Positions 45,466 through 55,077 of a DNA stretch of 64,000 nt are shown here, one piece after another. The notes under the pieces are model-generated. The model saw nothing but the letters and a program-made list of their open reading frames with translations, searched no databases and was not told where the DNA came from. The number at the start of each line of letters is the position of its first letter. The stretch's first letter is position 1. A program made the position numbers and the translations under genes. This stretch comes from UKL13-2 sp043773745 (GTDB lineage: Bacteria > Pseudomonadota > Gammaproteobacteria > Burkholderiales > Usitatibacteraceae), in the NCBI GenBank assembly GCA_043773745.1, contig JAYVEV010000043.1, positions 1 through 64,000 of the forward strand, in the 5' to 3' direction.

Positions 45466-48400
45466 TTAGTAAGTGATTGACACCGACACGTTCGCGCAGG
45501 CGGTGACGGCGGCGGTGACGGTGAAGCTTGAGTCCAACCAAAGGCCTAAGTCGCTACTAGCGCATGAAAAACTGCCGTTCGGGTTGGTGGTAATTTGCCT
45601 AGTTGATCTACTGCCAAGATTTCCCAGCCAGCTACAGCTGATTGAAATGTTATCGAGTGGCGGTGTAATGGCACCATTGATGAATCCACTTGAAGTAGGG
45701 TTGCTGGTGAATCTGATTCCGGTCACAGTGCAACCTGCTGGTGGCGCAATAACACCGGCCTGCGTGACCTGTACAGATTGGCCACCAACAGCAATGTTCC
45801 CGATTCGCAGCGAGGAGGAAGGGTTTGCACTGGCGATAAAATTTATCACCCCATTACCCATGCTGCTACCAGTCCCAACGGTGAGCCATAATGAATCCGA
45901 CACGGCCGTCCAAGCGCAACTTGGCGCAGAGGCAGTCAAACTGATACTGCCCGCGCCGCCTGCTGCCGGGATGGCGCTCGCGGCTGACAGCGTGAACGAA
46001 CATGCCGCATCCTGTATGAAGTTTGTTGCCTGAACGAAGCTCATTCCAGAGAGTAATCCGCTAACTGTAATTGATGCCATACGGGTCACTGGCGCGACAT
46101 TGGCACTCGCGCTCCAGCTAACGACATCACTGCCGCCACCAATTGAGCCGGTAAGAATACTGAGCCAGGAAGGGTCGCTAGACTCAGCTTTCCAGCTGCA
46201 TCCTGACGTCGTACTTACACTGATCCTACCGACTCCACCGCTATTGGGAATGGACGTGCCGGTATTGCTCAAACTATATTGACAACCCGAAGGTACGTAG
46301 ACACATGATCGAGTAGTTTCCGGCCAAGCGCCGCCCGTGCAGTTGGCCGGGTTCCGCGACAAAATATTTCGTGTCTGCATATTGTTCGGCTGGCAAGCCA
46401 TCCAGTCGAAATACAGATAGCCAATGCAAAGTGGCGGCGGCGGTAATTTATTGGCGGCAATAACTAGAATTTCATCAATAAAATTTGGTGAGGTCCAACA
46501 ACTGTCATCTTGCGGAATGACCGCGGTAGGTGGCTGACGCGCGTTTAACGCTTCCTTTAACGAGGCATGAATCTGCTCAGAGGTCAGGCTGGGATAGCGC
46601 CTCCACACGGCATCAAGCACGCTCGCAACTTCCGGGCCGGCAAATGAAGTACCCCCGCAACTTACGGGGAAAGCTGTATTTACAACACCTTTGGCACATG
46701 CATAGACCATGCTTCCACTTGAGTCGTCAGCCAGATGGTTGAAGTCTGCACTCTTGGCACCGTTATGATCGGTGCCACCAACAATCACAATGCGCTTGAA
46801 CGCCTTGGGAAATTCATTCCGTAATGCGTTCAGTCCGCCATCCAGCTCCCATCCTGAATTGCCGGCGATGATTGTTATCAGACTTTGGTCTGCTTTAGCT
46901 GGCGAACTAATACTGATTTGCTCCATGGCACTAAAGAAGTCCCAAAGCAACACGTATTGTTGAAATGTCCAATGCCGTGTCACGCTCTGGCGGCAAGCGC
47001 TCGTACAAAGGCCCACAACAGCACAGCCCGCCGCGACGCATAGTCCGTCGGTATTTCTACTCGGGCCACCACTCTGCGTAAATGGCGGCAGGCCATAGGG
47101 ATCGATATTCAACGAGATGTTGATCACTTGTCTCTCACCGGTCGCAACCGAATTGAGTTTCGCCAATACCTGATCAGCGACATCTACAGGATTTTGGGCA
47201 TTTCCAGTCGGCGTTTCTAGTGTGAAAGCACCATTTCGGCGGTTCGCGATATTGGTGACAATCGTTCCATGATTGTCCCGGCAGTTGTTGCCAGTCGTTG
47301 CTGAGTCAAAGTCCAGTGTGTAATTTGCCCCGCGTGCGCTTGGAATAACGGCAGATCCTTCCACCACCCAAGAAAACGAATACATTGCACTCAGGAAGGC
47401 AGACTCTCTCCCCAAACCGGCATCAAAAATATACAGCCCCAGACTTGGCGACTGCGAAATGAGTCGCGCCCCAAGCTGAGTTGCAGCCTCCCGGACGGTG
47501 CGGGCGGGTGTGGCCGGCATGACCATCAATTTAGCCCAACCCAAAAAAGCGCCATTCGCGGTGAATTGCTCGCCACCCTTGGTGATAAACGGCAACGTTA
47601 CTTGTTCTGGAAAGACCCCGGAAAACCGAACGCTCTGGGAACCGGTACCGTTCAAGGTTTCGCTGGGAAGCACCTGAATGACCTCGTGGCCGACAGGTGC
47701 GGTTCCGGCATTGTCGATGACCGTTGGCGCAGAGGGGACCTTGCCAATAGCTTTCATCAGCCAAACTGCAAGGCCACCATCCGGACGTAGCCAGATAATG
47801 TCGGTCATGCCGTCACCATCAAGATCCCCCGCCGCATAGTATCGCCAAGTCGGATTGGCATTGGCGAAAACATATGTTGTCACTGCAGCGGCCAGCGGCG
47901 AAGCCGTACAAGACGCGTTGCGATCATCGGGGTTAGCCGTTGGTGGCGGTAATGTCGCACCGGTTGCATCCAATTGCATCATCAAGACTTGGCCTGAGCT
48001 GCGGTTGCGGATCAAAATTTCGCCCAAATGGTTTCCGGTAAAATCACCTAGCTTCACCACTTCATAATCACCTGGCGGAAGCGATCCGGCCGCAAGATTG
48101 GCGCAAGTGCGCCCAGTCGTTGCCATCAATGCCCTGAGCTGCCCATCGGGGCTGATGTAAATCATGTCAGCCGCGCCATCGCCGTTAAGATCGGCCGCGC
48201 CCAGGAGACGCCAATTGAGCGGGGCTCCACCCCGTTTGCGAACTTGGGTAACACTGGCACCATTTGTGAACCAGATATAGGAGACACCGGTATCTGGCGA
48301 ATCAGGCGCAACATAACGCCAAACGAGATCGGCGTAACCGTCGCCATCCAGGTCACCTACTACTTGAACGTCCCAGGTACGTTTGACGCTTCGCAGCAAC

Positions 48401-48741
48401 ACATTATTGGTAGCGGCACCATCAGTCCAAATCCGGACGTCGCCCGATTCACCCTGCGTCAGATCCTGAAAAACAAAATCAGACTTTCCGTTTCCGTTGA
48501 ATTCTGCTGCACCGAGAAGACGGAAGGCTGGACCAGGATCTGCGGCGGGTGTAAATATCAAAGCATTGTTAGTCCAGCGTCCCAACATCGTTTGACCAGT
48601 ACTATTGCGCAGCAATATTTGACTTTTGCCGTTACCGTCAACGTCAAGTCCGCCAATCGCTGACGCAGTACCGGTTAGGATGGCAAGGAAAATTGCAACG
48701 ATGCTATGCAAGCGTCGCACAGAATATCGGGAAATGGGCAT
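45466..48741 (-). CDS. Secreted FG-GAP propeller with subtilase and BACON-like domains
   Basis: A 1091-residue exported protein: a signal peptide (cleavage near TASA, about residue 28), an FG-GAP propeller (about 30-370; loops DVDGNGKSQ, DLDGDGYAD, DLNGDGAAD, DLDGDGMTD), a subtilisin-like S8 domain (about 400-770; His491 in NHGTIV, Asn628 in AGNSG, Ser699 in GGTSFAGPE) and two BACON-type beta domains (about 830-1000), then a Cys-containing tail. The catalytic Asp is unclear: the only candidate (LDFDS) lies unusually close to His491. GAGG precedes the start. The propeller is a paralogue of the one at 8109-10874. It is probably a surface or secreted protease. Confidence 0.85.
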   Translation of the reverse strand: MPISRYSVRRLHSIVAIFLAILTGTASAIGGLDVDGNGKSQILLRNSTGQTMLGRWTNNALIFTPAADPGPAFRLLGAAEFNGNGKSDFVFQDLTQGESGDVRIWTDGAATNNVLLRSVKRTWDVQVVGDLDGDGYADLVWRYVAPDSPDTGVSYIWFTNGASVTQVRKRGGAPLNWRLLGAADLNGDGAADMIYISPDGQLRALMATTGRTCANLAAGSLPPGDYEVVKLGDFTGNHLGEILIRNRSSGQVLMMQLDATGATLPPPTANPDDRNASCTASPLAAAVTTYVFANANPTWRYYAAGDLDGDGMTDIIWLRPDGGLAVWLMKAIGKVPSAPTVIDNAGTAPVGHEVIQVLPSETLNGTGSQSVRFSGVFPEQVTLPFITKGGEQFTANGAFLGWAKLMVMPATPARTVREAATQLGARLISQSPSLGLYIFDAGLGRESAFLSAMYSFSWVVEGSAVIPSARGANYTLDFDSATTGNNCRDNHGTIVTNIANRRNGAFTLETPTGNAQNPVDVADQVLAKLNSVATGERQVINISLNIDPYGLPPFTQSGGPSRNTDGLCVAAGCAVVGLCTSACRQSVTRHWTFQQYVLLWDFFSAMEQISISSPAKADQSLITIIAGNSGWELDGGLNALRNEFPKAFKRIVIVGGTDHNGAKSADFNHLADDSSGSMVYACAKGVVNTAFPVSCGGTSFAGPEVASVLDAVWRRYPSLTSEQIHASLKEALNARQPPTAVIPQDDSCWTSPNFIDEILVIAANKLPPPPLCIGYLYFDWMACQPNNMQTRNILSRNPANCTGGAWPETTRSCVYVPSGCQYSLSNTGTSIPNSGGVGRISVSTTSGCSWKAESSDPSWLSILTGSIGGGSDVVSWSASANVAPVTRMASITVSGLLSGMSFVQATNFIQDAACSFTLSAASAIPAAGGAGSISLTASAPSCAWTAVSDSLWLTVGTGSSMGNGVINFIASANPSSSLRIGNIAVGGQSVQVTQAGVIAPPAGCTVTGIRFTSNPTSSGFINGAITPPLDNISISCSWLGNLGSRSTRQITTNPNGSFSCASSDLGLWLDSSFTVTAAVTACANVSVSITY

Positions 48742-49154
48742 CAGAGCCTCTCTTCACCATCCCACAGTACGACAATGGTTAGACGGAAAGTGCCGATTTA
48801 CTCTTGGGTTCGGACCACGCCACTTAGGGATCAAGATACTTATACGCCGGTTTAGATATTTCTGCATCGGCTCTGGATGTGTCCCTGCGGCATCCCAGCT
48901 TAATTCAAATGAAATACGATTTTGTCAAAAGACACTAACAGCCACGTAATCAGGATTTTTGTAAACTGCTGGGCTGCTGCAATTAGGTTTCCGCAAAATT
49001 ATGAGCGGAACCTGATTTAGTGGACGGGCAAGTCGATGAATTATGAACGAGGCCCGCTTACTCAGTATGCTTAATCCCAGTTGCGCTAAATATGGACCAT
49101 AAAAAACTCAATCTATTTTATACAGCCAACATCGGTAAACGGCACCAGTTCTTG
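48742..49154. other. Gap of about 410 bp with no supported gene
   Basis: Only the leader and presumable promoter of the minus-strand FG-GAP/subtilase gene are expected here. Short open stretches exist on both strands, but none has a ribosome-binding site plus a recognisable product. No promoter can be assigned with confidence. Confidence 0.4.
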
Positions 49155-49187
49155 CAAAAAAACGGCCGCATCAAGCGGCCGCTTTTA
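49155..49187 (-). terminator. Terminator of the glycine-zipper gene
   Basis: CGGCCGC (49163-49169) pairs with GCGGCCG (49175-49181) around a 5-base loop. On the minus strand a run of seven T follows; on the plus strand a shorter CTTTTAT follows, so it may work weakly in both directions. It lies 15-47 bp after the stop of the gene at 49202. Confidence 0.85.
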
Positions 49188-49201
49188 TGTTTATGGTGAA
49201 A

Positions 49202-49792
49202 TTACAGGCGAGAGAAACTGTCGCCTTCAACGCGAACCCGGTCACCAGCTTGAACCGACGTCGCTGCATTGACTGTGATGGTACGGAAGCTGCCGTCATC
49301 AAGACGAACCCGAACCTGATAACGGGTCGACGCATTACGATTTTTCTCGATTGCATTGCCTGCCAATGCACCGCCAACAGCACCGGCTACCGTGGCCACA
49401 TCTTTACCGCGTCCACCACCGACTTGATGGCCGAGCACACCGCCGAGCACGCCACCGATTACAGCGCCGGTACCGTTACTTTGGCCAGCAACTTCCGTCG
49501 CGTTGACTGACTCGACTGTTCCGCAGTCAGCACATTTCGCCACAACGGGCTTATTGCTGGCCACAACAACTGGTGCGGATGTATTACCTGATGAGGAGTG
49601 ACCAGTTTTTGCAGTTTGAGTAGCTGGTTTCGCGGCCTTTTGAGCAGTCGAATTATCCATGTTGGCATTTGATGTTGGCAGCCATCCCATCAATGCAGCA
49701 ACACCGGCAATGCTCACCAAAATAATGGCAATTGCGGCGATGATCATAATGGGGTGAATCTTGCTCGGCGAAGTATAGACGGGGGTATTCAT
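49202..49792 (-). CDS. Glycine-zipper 2TM domain membrane protein
   Basis: A 196-residue protein with an N-terminal membrane helix (about 17-37, IIAAIAIILVSIAGVAALMG), a Ser/Thr/Ala-rich linker, a CADCG motif (near residue 87) and a glycine-zipper region (GAVIGGVLGGVLGHQVGGG; VAGAVGGALAGNAIEKN) that resembles the SlyB/Rick_17kDa type. A small beta region follows (RYQVRVRLDDGSFRTITV). Such proteins sit in the envelope and often respond to cell-envelope stress. GGAG lies six bases before the ATG, and a good terminator follows the gene. Confidence 0.88.
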   Translation of the reverse strand: MNTPVYTSPSKIHPIMIIAAIAIILVSIAGVAALMGWLPTSNANMDNSTAQKAAKPATQTAKTGHSSSGNTSAPVVVASNKPVVAKCADCGTVESVNATEVAGQSNGTGAVIGGVLGGVLGHQVGGGRGKDVATVAGAVGGALAGNAIEKNRNASTRYQVRVRLDDGSFRTITVNAATSVQAGDRVRVEGDSFSRL

Positions 49793-50050
49793 TGTTGGCT
49801 CCTTTGGGTTATTTCAGCGAATAAAACAGGTAAAAGTTTTTTGCGCCAAACTGTACTAACGTACATAGCCAAATGTTACTAATTCAATTTAGCTTGGCTA
49901 GTCAGCACGTATCGAGAGCTCGTGTAGGGAAATGCTGACAAATGATGGCGCGGTGACCGAGTCGGTATCCGAGCAGCTATATATAGCGATCTGCGCTATT
50001 TAATTTTTTCAGTACGATCGCAACGGTATTTCGTTACGATCGGTGTGCAG

Positions 50051-51328
50051 TCAGGCAATCTGTTTGATCGGAATTTCTTTCCGACGATTGCTGGATTTAC
50101 GCACTACTCCCGGTGCATAGGTCTTGGCAACATAGTCATCCACCAGCGCCTGAAATTCCGCGGCGATCTTATCGCCCTTCAAGGTAATAGCCTTTTCGCC
50201 ATCGATATAAACCGGTGCAACGGGGCGTTCGCCCGAGCCAGGCAGTGAGATACCGATGTTGGCGAGTTTGGATTCGCCAGGGCCATTGACCACGCAGCCC
50301 ATTACTGCGACATGCATATCTTCCACGCCAGGATATTGGCTTTTCCAGATCGGCATTTGATTGCGCAAATATGTTTGGATGCTTTCGGCCAGCTCCTGGA
50401 AATAGGTGCTGGTGGTGCGCCCGCAGCCGGGACAAGCAGCAACCATCGGCGTGAATGCGCGCAGTCCCATGGTCTGCAAAATTTCCTGAGCAACGACGAC
50501 TTCTTTGGTGCGGTCACCATTTGGTTCAGGCGTAAGCGAAATGCGAATGGTATCGCCGATGCCTTCTTGCAACAGCACTGACAACGCGGCGGTGGAAGCA
50601 ACGATACCTTTGGAACCCATTCCCGCCTCGGTCAGACCGAGGTGCAGCGGATAATCGCAACGCTTGGCAAGATCGCGATAGACAGCGATTAAATCCTGCA
50701 CCGCGCTGACCTTACAGGAAAGAATAATTTTATCGCCCGCTAGGCCAAGCGCTTCGGCTTTGGCTGCGCTTTCCAATGCGGAGACGATGAGTGCTTCACG
50801 CATAACGGCATCAGCCTCCCTGGGCTCAGGCAGCAGGCTGTTCTCATCCATCATGCGGGCAATGAGTTCTGGATCGAGCGAGCCCCAGTTAACGCCGATG
50901 CGAACCGGCTTGTCGAATTTAATGGCGGCCTGAATCATCGCACCGAATTGATCATCACGCTTGCTACCCTGCCCTACGTTGCCTGGATTGATGCGCAGCT
51001 TTGCGAGCGCCATGGCGCAACCAGGCACTTCAGTCAAGAGCTTGTGCCCGTTGAAATGAAAATCGCCCACCAGCGGTACGTTGACGCCGATGGCATCAAG
51101 CTGTTTGCGAATTTCCGGCACAGCACGTGCGGCTGCCAAGGTGTTCACGGTGATACGAACAATTTCGGAGCCGGCGCGAGCCAGTTCAGCGACCTGCTTG
51201 ACGGTGGCGGCGATATCCTCGGTATCGGTGTTGGTCATTGATTGCACCAAGATCGGTGCATCACCACCTACCAATATATGACCTATCTTGACTTGGCGGG
51301 ATTGACGACGAGCGGTGATGTTGAACAT
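50051..51328 (-). CDS. ispG: (E)-4-hydroxy-3-methylbut-2-enyl-diphosphate synthase
   Basis: Iron-sulfur enzyme of the MEP isoprenoid pathway, converting MEcPP to HMBPP. The 425-residue product has the TIM-barrel N-terminus (VGGDAPILVQSMTNTDTED), the conserved GSLDPELI region and the C-terminal [4Fe-4S] cysteines in ACPGCGRTT and CVVNGPGE. This two-domain form with a short insert is the usual proteobacterial type. It lies directly downstream of rodZ (44 bp) on the minus strand, but hisS, its usual next neighbour, is 10 kb away. Confidence 0.98.
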   Translation of the reverse strand: MFNITARRQSRQVKIGHILVGGDAPILVQSMTNTDTEDIAATVKQVAELARAGSEIVRITVNTLAAARAVPEIRKQLDAIGVNVPLVGDFHFNGHKLLTEVPGCAMALAKLRINPGNVGQGSKRDDQFGAMIQAAIKFDKPVRIGVNWGSLDPELIARMMDENSLLPEPREADAVMREALIVSALESAAKAEALGLAGDKIILSCKVSAVQDLIAVYRDLAKRCDYPLHLGLTEAGMGSKGIVASTAALSVLLQEGIGDTIRISLTPEPNGDRTKEVVVAQEILQTMGLRAFTPMVAACPGCGRTTSTYFQELAESIQTYLRNQMPIWKSQYPGVEDMHVAVMGCVVNGPGESKLANIGISLPGSGERPVAPVYIDGEKAITLKGDKIAAEFQALVDDYVAKTYAPGVVRKSSNRRKEIPIKQIA

Positions 51329-51371
51329 GATTTAACTTTTAAAAATTTAAGCGTTGCGCAATATATCGTGC

Positions 51372-52517
51372 TTATTTTACGGTGACGCGCGCAACCGATA
51401 ATTTCGTGTGGGGCGCTAAGTCCACTTCTTTACCGTTATAGGCCATGCGAGTCACACCCGCCTTGCCTACTACAACAGAAAATGGCGCACGACCCACCGC
51501 TTCATCGACGTCGCCAGCTTTGTAGCGACGGGAGAGAATCGTTTTGCCAGTACTATCGGCAACCTCCACCCAAGAATCTCCCGAGAATGTAAAGCCGAGC
51601 ATGCCCGTACCAGCTGCGCGCGGTGCAGCTATGGGTGCTGCAGCGATTGCAGCTGATGGCGCAGCTTTCGATTTAAGGTCTGGCACAACTGATGCCGCCT
51701 GTGCAGTTGTCGAAATGGGGGGAGTCATTGGCTGCAAGATTGATGTTTTGCTTTGCAGCCCGCCGCCCTCTTTTTGCGCGTTGGTTGCCGCATCGATGGC
51801 TGCTTGGCTAGACACAGTAACCATGGATCCAGGTCCAGCACCATCTGGTAGCGGTGTCGGCATTATTGAGGCAGGCTCAGCGGTTGGCGTAACAGGTGAC
51901 GTGACTTCGGCAGCCGCCACTACTTCAGTCGCATTAGCTATAGCAGGTTTAGGCCGACCACCCTCTGCCAAATTGGGCCGTATAAATTCCCACCAGTACC
52001 AGACAGCACCTGCGAGTAGTAACATCACCCCCGCCACCATTGCAATGCGCACTTTGGGCGAGGCTATTTCTCGGGGACCGATATTGATCTTGATGTCCTG
52101 ATTCGGCAGCACAATGGCGGCGTGCTTGGATACTGCCGCAATGCTATGAGTCTGCTCGAGTAACAGAATCGCCTGTGCAGAATCCACTTGCACGACTTTT
52201 GCGTAATTGCGCACAAAACCACGCAAAAATGTACCAGACGGCAAGCTGTTGTAATCCGCTTTTTCCAATGCGTCGATCTGACGTACTGCCATGCGTAGCC
52301 GGGTCGCAACATCACCCTTCGAAAGACCGGCCTTTTCTCGAGCCGCACCAAGCAATTCACCGGGAGATATTGGCGTTTGATTTTTTTCGGGCGCTATGCC
52401 AAAAGCAGCTTCATTGGCAAGGTTGGTAACACCTGTATCAACGGCGAAGCCAGCAGAAGCATCTGCACTCCCGTATGAATGGTCGTGTTCTGCAGTTCTT
52501 AAATCAGTGGACGTCAT
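51372..52517 (-). CDS. rodZ: Cytoskeletal protein RodZ (HTH/DUF4115)
   Basis: Bitopic membrane protein that links MreB to the wall-elongation machinery. The 381-residue product has an N-terminal HTH_25 domain (about 50-110: LGAAREKAGLSKGDVATRLR), one membrane helix (about 160-178, IAMVAGVMLLLAGAVWYWW), a Pro/Ala/Thr-rich periplasmic linker and a C-terminal DUF4115 domain (about 310-381: LGFTFSGDSWVEVADSTGK). AAGG lies nine bases before the ATG. It sits between pilF and ispG, its conserved place in Betaproteobacteria. Confidence 0.93.
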   Translation of the reverse strand: MTSTDLRTAEHDHSYGSADASAGFAVDTGVTNLANEAAFGIAPEKNQTPISPGELLGAAREKAGLSKGDVATRLRMAVRQIDALEKADYNSLPSGTFLRGFVRNYAKVVQVDSAQAILLLEQTHSIAAVSKHAAIVLPNQDIKINIGPREIASPKVRIAMVAGVMLLLAGAVWYWWEFIRPNLAEGGRPKPAIANATEVVAAAEVTSPVTPTAEPASIMPTPLPDGAGPGSMVTVSSQAAIDAATNAQKEGGGLQSKTSILQPMTPPISTTAQAASVVPDLKSKAAPSAAIAAAPIAAPRAAGTGMLGFTFSGDSWVEVADSTGKTILSRRYKAGDVDEAVGRAPFSVVVGKAGVTRMAYNGKEVDLAPHTKLSVARVTVK

Positions 52518-52550
52518 TGAAGTCTGCCTTGAAGTCGCAATAGTTTCAGG

Positions 52551-53333
52551 TTAGCGCGCATCCAGCGCCAACTTGGTCTGCGGCGCATCGGGAAAACGGC
52601 GGCGCAACTGCTGAATATAGCTCGCTTCGGCCGTTTTGTCGCCTTGCATGTGGGCAATTTGCACACCGAGATATAAGGCGCTGACCGAGGGCGCCTGTAC
52701 CAGTTGGTTATGCCGCGCCAACAAGCTTTCTGCTTCCTTGACCTGACCTTGCGTATAGCGCATTTCAGCCAGCTCGTACATGGCTTGTGCATAGTTGGGC
52801 TGGCGTTGAAGTGCCGCGGTCAGCTGTGACTCCGCCCTAGCCATATCACCCATGCGGCGAGCGCAAACGCCAGCATTGAAAAGTGCCCGCTCTGGTGTGG
52901 CGTAAAGCGGGTTTTGGAGCGCTTTCTCGAAATACGGTATCCCCTTGGCGGGCGATTGCCGGTCGCAAACAAACCAGCCCAAGTTATTCAAGGTTTCTGA
53001 ATCATTAGGCGCTATTTTAAGTGCCTGCTCATAGGCCTGTTGCGCTTTGGCATCCTGACGCAAATTCATATAGATAATGCCAAGCATATTGTAAGCGGGC
53101 GCATAGTTTGCATTGGCAGAAATAGCCTGCTCCGCAGCCTCAAGCGCAACGGCCATTTTGTCTAGCCGATAATATTCAGCCGCGCGCTCGGTATGAATCT
53201 GCGCACGGTACAAAGCGTCAGATTTGGCAGCCTGGTCTGGCACTTTATTTTCAACCGTGGTACTTGATACGCAGCCGCCGAGGGCAAATAAAATGCTTAG
53301 TGGCACCGCAAGATTTAACAAAAACTGTTTCAA
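52551..53333 (-). CDS. pilF: Type IV pilus assembly lipoprotein PilF/PilW
   Basis: Outer-membrane lipoprotein with TPR repeats that helps the PilQ secretin assemble. The 260-residue product has a signal peptide with lipobox ALGGC (Cys21) and about six TPR units (AAEYYRLDKMAVALEAAEQA; YAPAYNMLGIIYMNLRQ; ETLNNLGWFVCDRQ; ERALFNAGVCARRMGD; YAQAMYELAEMRYTQG). The start is TTG: GGAG lies seven bases upstream and the signal peptide begins at once, with no better ATG. It lies between rlmN and rodZ. Confidence 0.93.
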   Translation of the reverse strand: MKQFLLNLAVPLSILFALGGCVSSTTVENKVPDQAAKSDALYRAQIHTERAAEYYRLDKMAVALEAAEQAISANANYAPAYNMLGIIYMNLRQDAKAQQAYEQALKIAPNDSETLNNLGWFVCDRQSPAKGIPYFEKALQNPLYATPERALFNAGVCARRMGDMARAESQLTAALQRQPNYAQAMYELAEMRYTQGQVKEAESLLARHNQLVQAPSVSALYLGVQIAHMQGDKTAEASYIQQLRRRFPDAPQTKLALDAR

Positions 53334-53352
53334 ATCGATTCTCCTATTTTTG

Positions 53353-54465
53353 TTATACCGGGATGGATTTCAACGCAATGGTCTTACGATTCGATTTATC
53401 AACAACCTGTCCTGCCAGCTGACCGCAGGCGGCATCGATATCATCCCCACGGGTTTTGCGAATAGTGACAATCAAGTCTGCATTTTGCAGCACTTCGCGG
53501 AAACGGTGTATGGCATTGTTGCTCGATCGCTGATAATCGGCTTGCGGAAACGGATTCCACGGAATCAGGTTGATTTTACATTTGATATTAGCCACCAGCT
53601 TAACCAACTCATGCGCGTGCTGGACCGAATCATTTACGCCACTCAGCATCACGTATTCAAAGGTCACAAAATCACGTGGCGCAGCTTCAAGATAATCTTT
53701 AATTGCGGCAAACAATTCTGCCAGCGGATACTTTTGATTGATCGGCACCAGTACATCCCGCAACGCGTCGTTTGGTGCATGTAAGGATACCGCCAATGCG
53801 ACCGGGCACCGTGACTTCAAACGAATCAAATTCGGCACTATGCCGGAGGTCGACAAAGTCACACGCCGACGCGACAAACCATAGCCGTGGTCATCCAGCA
53901 TGATATCCATCGCATTGGTCACCGGATCAAAATTCGCCAGCGGCTCACCCATGCCCATCATCACCACGTTGCTGACGATGCGCTCATCTTTGGGATTGCG
54001 GCCCATGGCTTTATTGGCCCACCATAGCTGACCAATAATCTCGGCGGTCGTCAGATTACGGTTAAAACCCTGTTTGCCGGTTGAACAAAAAGTACAGTCG
54101 AGCGCACAACCGACTTGGCTGGACACACACAACGTGCCGCGATCATCTTCCGGAATAAACACCACCTCAATCCCATTGCCCGTGCCCACATCCAGCAACC
54201 ATTTGCGGGTGCCGTCTTTCGACTCTTGAGAGGTCATTAGCTTTGGCGGCATGATAGTCGCCACAAGTGGCAATTTTTCGCGCAGTGATTTGGCAAGATC
54301 CGTCATGGCATCGAAATTATCAACGCCAAAATGATGAATCCAACGAAATACCTGCTTGGCGCGGAAAGCCTTTTCCCCCAACCCGGCAAAAAAGGCCGTC
54401 ATCTCGGGCAAGGTCATGCCCAAGAGATTCGGTTTATCGCCTTGCGCGTTTTGGGGAACGGCCAT
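53353..54465 (-). CDS. rlmN: Dual-specificity rRNA/tRNA methyltransferase RlmN
   Basis: Radical-SAM enzyme that methylates C2 of A2503 in 23S rRNA and A37 of certain tRNAs. The 370-residue product has the radical-SAM cysteines in CALDCTFCSTGKQGF, the GMGEPLANFDPV SAM-binding segment and the late Cys in DIDAACGQL, one of the two cysteines needed for the methyl-transfer cycle. It sits 19 bp upstream of pilF and downstream of ndk in the conserved order. Confidence 0.97.
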   Translation of the reverse strand: MAVPQNAQGDKPNLLGMTLPEMTAFFAGLGEKAFRAKQVFRWIHHFGVDNFDAMTDLAKSLREKLPLVATIMPPKLMTSQESKDGTRKWLLDVGTGNGIEVVFIPEDDRGTLCVSSQVGCALDCTFCSTGKQGFNRNLTTAEIIGQLWWANKAMGRNPKDERIVSNVVMMGMGEPLANFDPVTNAMDIMLDDHGYGLSRRRVTLSTSGIVPNLIRLKSRCPVALAVSLHAPNDALRDVLVPINQKYPLAELFAAIKDYLEAAPRDFVTFEYVMLSGVNDSVQHAHELVKLVANIKCKINLIPWNPFPQADYQRSSNNAIHRFREVLQNADLIVTIRKTRGDDIDAACGQLAGQVVDKSNRKTIALKSIPV

Positions 54466-54564
54466 TTAATTTCACCTTCTGGTCCACGCATGAAGCTGAT
54501 GGGTGTCACCTTCGTGGATTGCAGCGCTAACTTAGACTTCAACGACGAGCTGCAGACCCAAAAA

Positions 54565-54990
54565 TTAACGCGAGTAAATATTCAATGCCGGAAAAAAGTA
54601 GGCGATTTCAGCAGCGGCCGTTTCTGGCGCATCTGAACCGTGAACCGCATTTGCATCAATTGAATCGGCAAAGTCAGCGCGAATCGTGCCGGGTACCGCT
54701 TTTTTAGGGTCAGTAGCACCCATTAAATCACGATTTTTCAAAATAGCGCCTTCACCTTCCAGAACCTGCGCCATTACTGGGCCCGAGATCATGAAGGTGA
54801 CGAGATCATTGAAAAAAGGACGGGCTTTATGCACTGCGTAAAAACCTTCAGCTTCTGCTCGTGAAAGATGAATCATGCGTGCAGCAATCACCGTTAAGCC
54901 TGCGTCCTCAAAACGGGAATAAATTTTACCAATAACGTTTTTAGCAACTGCATCAGGTTTGATAATAGAAAAAGTGCGCTCGACTGCCAT
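54565..54990 (-). CDS. ndk: Nucleoside diphosphate kinase
   Basis: Transfers the gamma phosphate between NTPs and NDPs through a phosphohistidine. The 141-residue product shows FSIIKPDAVAKN at the start, the Kpn-loop region (VHKARPFFNDLVTFM), the catalytic region NAVHGSDAPETAAAEIAYFF (active-site His) and the short C-terminus. The start at 54990 is supported by GGAG nine bases upstream; an in-frame start at 55035 precedes that site. It is the first gene of the ndk-rlmN-pilF-rodZ-ispG run. Confidence 0.98.
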   Translation of the reverse strand: MAVERTFSIIKPDAVAKNVIGKIYSRFEDAGLTVIAARMIHLSRAEAEGFYAVHKARPFFNDLVTFMISGPVMAQVLEGEGAILKNRDLMGATDPKKAVPGTIRADFADSIDANAVHGSDAPETAAAEIAYFFPALNIYSR

Positions 54991-55077
54991 TTGAAGATTC
55001 TCCGATAACTGAATGAAAACACGCGATTTTAGCACGGCGAGGAGAATTTTCAGTGTCCGGCATAGTGAAAAGTCGTA

